64,000 bases of DNA from Spirochaetales bacterium (GTDB lineage Bacteria; Spirochaetota; Spirochaetia; Treponematales; Treponemataceae): positions 122,671-186,670 of the forward strand of contig JAQXNX010000024.1 of NCBI GenBank assembly GCA_029098225.1, written 5' to 3'. Under the pieces are notes generated by a model. The model saw only the letters and a list, made by a program, of their open reading frames with translations. It ran no database searches and was not told where the DNA came from. Shown here piece by piece: positions 61,804-64,000 of the stretch; positions within the stretch are counted from its first letter, which is position 1, and the number at the start of each line of letters is the position of its first letter. A program made the position numbers and the translations under genes.

Positions 61804-61857
61804 CCCGGCGGCTCCACTTCGTTCCGCCGCCGGGTCGGGCGTTCCGCAGCTCGCTGC
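61804..61857. repeat. G+C-rich intergenic palindromes between argJ and the deacetylase gene
   Basis: CCCGGCGGC (61804-61812) pairs perfectly with GCCGCCGGG (61826-61834) around a 13-base loop. GCAGC-TC-GCTGC follows (61846-61857). The composition is far above the genomic average. There is no T-run on either side, so an interspersed repeat is more likely than a simple terminator. Confidence 0.7.
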
Positions 61858-61887
61858 CGCTCGGCCTCCTCGGCTTCGCCTGCGGGC

Positions 61888-62511
61888 TTACACAACTGTC
61901 CAGTTCTGGCCGTTGTCTTTCATTGGAACTCCCTTGAGTTCAAAAAGGCGAGGGGCTGTTACAAACTCAAAACCCTGTTCCTTAAGGACTGGAATGGCGC
62001 GGTCGACAAGCTCAAGAGTTGCTTCATTACCGTCGTCCACGTGGAGCAGGTACATAATGCCGTCCTGAATATTTGCCATCATCAGCTTAAAGCGTTCATC
62101 GGCAGTGCGCTCCTTTACCCAGTCTTCGCAGCCGTGCCCGCAGATAAAAGGCACGTGAATAACTTCGTGCATCAGATCATTTACGCAGATGTAAGGAGGG
62201 CGGAAGAGCACCGGCTTCTTACCTGTAATTTTGATGATTGCTTCGTCGCACTTGTCGTATTCTTCTATCATCTCTTCGCGGCTAAGCTTTGTCATATCCG
62301 GATGGCTCCAGGTATGATTTTCGATGTCGCAGCCCATTTTAAAAGCGCGTTCAATTACCTTTGTGTTTTCCGCACTGATTTTATTAGCAATCAAAAAGAA
62401 GGATGCTACAACGCCGTGCTTTTCGAGAATGTCCAGCATTTTATTCATCGTGTTGTCGCCGGCAAAGTTTGGGCCATCATCAAAGGTTAAAGAACAGTAT
62501 TTTTTTTCCAT
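61888..62511 (-). CDS. NodB-type polysaccharide deacetylase
   Basis: 207 residues from the ATG at 62511 with GGAG seven bases upstream; the longer frame to 62559 reads into insertion-sequence DNA. NodB motifs: TFDDGPN (motif 1, residues ~9-15), NHTWSHPDM (motif 2, His pair for the metal), FRPPY (motif 3), and LLHVDDG in place of the usual LxH motif. There is no signal peptide, so a cytoplasmic or intracellular substrate is possible. It is likely a metal-dependent deacetylase of a sugar or related amide. Its native upstream region has been replaced by the IS3-family element. Confidence 0.9.
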   Translation of the reverse strand: MEKKYCSLTFDDGPNFAGDNTMNKMLDILEKHGVVASFFLIANKISAENTKVIERAFKMGCDIENHTWSHPDMTKLSREEMIEEYDKCDEAIIKITGKKPVLFRPPYICVNDLMHEVIHVPFICGHGCEDWVKERTADERFKLMMANIQDGIMYLLHVDDGNEATLELVDRAIPVLKEQGFEFVTAPRLFELKGVPMKDNGQNWTVV

Positions 62512-62565
62512 AAGAAATCTCCTGATTAAATCCCTGTACCAGTCAATAAAAGTAGACAAAAATAA

Positions 62566-63540
62566 TTATTTTTTTAATGCTTCATTTACAAGAGTAGACA
62601 AATCGAAATCTTTTGTTTCATCTTCTTTGACAGGAGTAGACAGTTTCTGCTGAACAAATTTCGGTGTTTCTGTCAGAACCCTGTTTTTGAAGGTGTTTCG
62701 CATTTCAAGTTCTCCATTTCTGTATTTTTGCTCGTAATGATTGGGTATATCATAGCCCAATGCATAACAAGGACGCATTTCATTATAAAATTTGATATAC
62801 TGTGCAATCAATGCCGGTACATCCTCTGATTTTTCCAGATTATAATCCAGAAAAAGCTCCTCTTTAATCCAGCCGTTCAATGATTCATTTATCGGATTAT
62901 CTGTAGGTTTTCCGGCTCTGCTCATTGAACGGTAAATATTCGGATCCTTAATCAGGTTGTTGTAAGCAATTGATGAATAAACAGCTCCCTGGTCCGTATG
63001 AATCACCGTTATATTTTCTTCAGACGGAACCCCCTCCAGTAATTCAAGTAAATCTTTCAGTCCGTTTATGTAAGTCCTTCTGTCACCTCTTTGATAAGAC
63101 AGGCTCCAGCTAAGAATCTGCTTCGTGAAGACATCAAAATACATGGTCAGTTCCCAGTACCGGTAATTTGCCCAGAACGCTGTCATATCCGATACAATTA
63201 CCTGCCGGGGTCTGTCTACAGTATCCCATGTTGTAAAAATCAAGTTAGGATACTTATCTCTTATCTTCCTTGGCCTGTATTTAGTACGATGCTTTGTTTC
63301 AGCCCTTAATCCATAAATCCTGTAAATCTTATATACGAAATTGTCGCTTATCCTTACGCTGCAGTTCAGTCTGATAAATGCTGCAGTCCACCGGTATCCA
63401 TGAGACTTGTGTGCTTCATGTACTTTTGTGACAAGACTGACAGCTTCCTCACGCCTTACATCCCGCTCCGTTGGTTTTCTGTTAAGCCACTTGTAATAGC
63501 CTGCTCTGCTGACTTCCATCGCATCACAAAGCGTTTTCAC
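62566..63540 (-). CDS. IS3-family transposase orfB (DDE integrase domain)
   Basis: 324 codons from a GTG at 63540, but the frame is open upstream to the orfA slippery site, so the working product is probably an OrfAB fusion. The IS3 start motif VSRAGYYKWLNRKP is followed by an HTH_21-like segment (HKSHGYRWTAAFIRLN). The DDE catalytic residues are in VSDMTAFW, IHTDQGAVY and NPINESLNGWIKEEL. The C-terminal FYNEMRPCYALGYDIPNHYE matches the family. It cuts and joins the element's ends. It ends just inside the left inverted repeat. Confidence 0.95.
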   Translation of the reverse strand: MKTLCDAMEVSRAGYYKWLNRKPTERDVRREEAVSLVTKVHEAHKSHGYRWTAAFIRLNCSVRISDNFVYKIYRIYGLRAETKHRTKYRPRKIRDKYPNLIFTTWDTVDRPRQVIVSDMTAFWANYRYWELTMYFDVFTKQILSWSLSYQRGDRRTYINGLKDLLELLEGVPSEENITVIHTDQGAVYSSIAYNNLIKDPNIYRSMSRAGKPTDNPINESLNGWIKEELFLDYNLEKSEDVPALIAQYIKFYNEMRPCYALGYDIPNHYEQKYRNGELEMRNTFKNRVLTETPKFVQQKLSTPVKEDETKDFDLSTLVNEALKK

Positions 63541-63563
63541 GGGATATTCATGTGATAAAGTCT

Positions 63564-63911
63564 TTATGATTTCGAATTCTTCGGACTTAAACGTATAAAG
63601 ACAGTCTGTCCATCTTCGGTCTTCTGGACTGTATAGTTTTTTTTAAGACGTTCGTTCTCTATCCGGAGCTTCAAGATTTCCCGCTTGTAGTTTTCTTCAC
63701 TGCGGTCAACTCCTTCAGGAAGAACTTCTCCAAGCTCTGAAGCTCGGCTTAGTCCTTCAAGTCCTCCTTCATCATACTGCTTCATCCATTTTCGCATTGA
63801 TGCATCTGAAACATCATTCATTCTGCAAAAATCCGCCAGCTTTACGTCCGTCTTGGCTCTGTAAGTCCTGATTAGGAATTCCTTTTCAAGCGGATTTAAC
63901 TGCTTTCCCAT
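63564..63911 (-). CDS. IS3-family transposase orfA (HTH protein)
   Basis: 115 residues. GGAGG lies seven bases before the ATG. Residues ~1-55 are an HTH (KLADFCRMNDVSDASMRKWMKQYDEGG). The C-terminal part is a leucine-rich coiled coil (NYKREILKLRIENERLKKNY), which dimerises IS3 proteins. OrfA binds the inverted repeats. Near its end the mRNA holds A8, where -1 slippage would enter the orfB frame. Confidence 0.93.
   Translation of the reverse strand: MGKQLNPLEKEFLIRTYRAKTDVKLADFCRMNDVSDASMRKWMKQYDEGGLEGLSRASELGEVLPEGVDRSEENYKREILKLRIENERLKKNYTVQKTEDGQTVFIRLSPKNSKS
63637..63644 (-). other. Programmed -1 frameshift site of the IS element
   Basis: Eight A residues on the coding (minus) strand in the context CTT AAA AAA AAC, a standard A-AAA-AAA slippery heptamer. 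After a -1 shift the frame continues without a stop through KSEEFEIIKTLSHEYPVKTL into orfB. Stimulatory secondary structure was not checked. Confidence 0.8.
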
Positions 63912-64000
63912 GTGACACCTCCACGGGGCTCTTCTTCGTTTATTATATCATCTTAAACAAATTTTTTAGCCCCTCAGTGTCTACTTTTATTGTAGCATCA

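Larger units (their letters stand above)
62544..63992 (-). mobile_element. IS3-family insertion sequence (IS150-like layout)
   Basis: Perfect 15-bp terminal inverted repeats: CAATAAAAGTAGACA (62544-62558) and TGTCTACTTTTATTG (63978-63992). The true ends may lie a few bases outside, at TG dinucleotides near 62536 and the window edge, so target duplications cannot be read. About 1.45 kb with two overlapping-phase frames, orfA and orfB, on the minus strand. The genes look intact, so the element may be active. It sits directly upstream of the deacetylase gene in the same orientation. Confidence 0.92.

Noticed and set aside
61543..62490. 315-residue plus-strand frame across argJ, the intergenic palindromes and the deacetylase gene
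   Set aside because: It runs antisense to two well-identified genes, has no ribosome site and no recognisable domain.
1..64000. tRNA, rRNA or tmRNA genes
   Set aside because: None of the intergenic gaps shows a cloverleaf, TTCGA-type T-loop or rRNA-like stretch by eye; a dedicated scan could not be run.

Overview
The window looks like chromosomal DNA of a spirochaete, most likely a host-associated Treponema. The bacterial V-type ATPase operon, the large families of surface lipoproteins (parallel beta-helix, InlB/Flg_new, BspA/DUF285 and SUMF1-like domains), the low G+C content of most genes and the gene repertoire all point this way. The assignment is an inference; no 16S or marker search was possible.

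Layout. 1-6039: V-type ATPase subunits I (cut by the window edge)-K-F-E-A-B-D on one transcript, followed by a UspA-like protein, a J-domain protein and a small Holliday-junction-resolvase-like protein (to 7764). 7834-13949, minus strand: a PAS-GGDEF-EAL protein and the polyamine importer potABCD. 14179-22946: a class III adenylate cyclase overlapping a FecR-domain protein, an outer-membrane protein carrying twelve perfect-length 14-residue repeats, and an InlB-repeat lipoprotein. 22963-37836: giant surface lipoproteins. Two of them end in the same C-type-lectin-like domain, and the first carries at its extreme C-terminus a run of NNC codons that looks like the variable region of a diversity-generating retroelement (DGR). 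No reverse transcriptase or template repeat lies in the window. This block also holds a frameshifted, N-terminally truncated paralogue and two Rpn-type (PD-(D/E)XK) nuclease genes, one of them a remnant.

38612-46210: housekeeping and envelope genes: beta-CASP ribonuclease, RecQ-like helicase, OmpA-family protein, miaB, a LapA-like protein and a TPR/SPOR protein. A duplicated 49-bp palindromic leader lies between miaB and the LapA-like gene. 46207-50780, minus strand: DUF610 deacetylase, tsaD, and a metal ABC transporter (ATPase plus permease) that lacks a binding protein and is translationally coupled to an unusual small lipoprotein. 50949-54219: SseB-like protein, SH3-like exported protein, thrH and a small beta-barrel protein. 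54223-57295: a TPP riboswitch controlling thiBPQ. 57328-59336: a divergent XRE regulator and a three-gene operon (56-aa protein, small membrane protein, SHOCT protein) around a TACGTA palindrome. 59391-62511, minus strand: argB, argJ and a NodB-type deacetylase in a locally G+C-rich block full of intergenic palindromes. 62544 to the end: an IS3-family element with orfA/orfB joined by a probable -1 frameshift, inserted directly upstream of the deacetylase.

Working links: the cyclase, FecR protein and outer-membrane repeat protein overlap or abut and probably act as one envelope module. The lipoprotein block appears to be a recombining surface-display locus. The thiamine and polyamine importers are complete. 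The arginine genes are only part of the pathway. No tRNA, rRNA or CRISPR array was seen, and no gene-free stretch exceeds about 260 bases.
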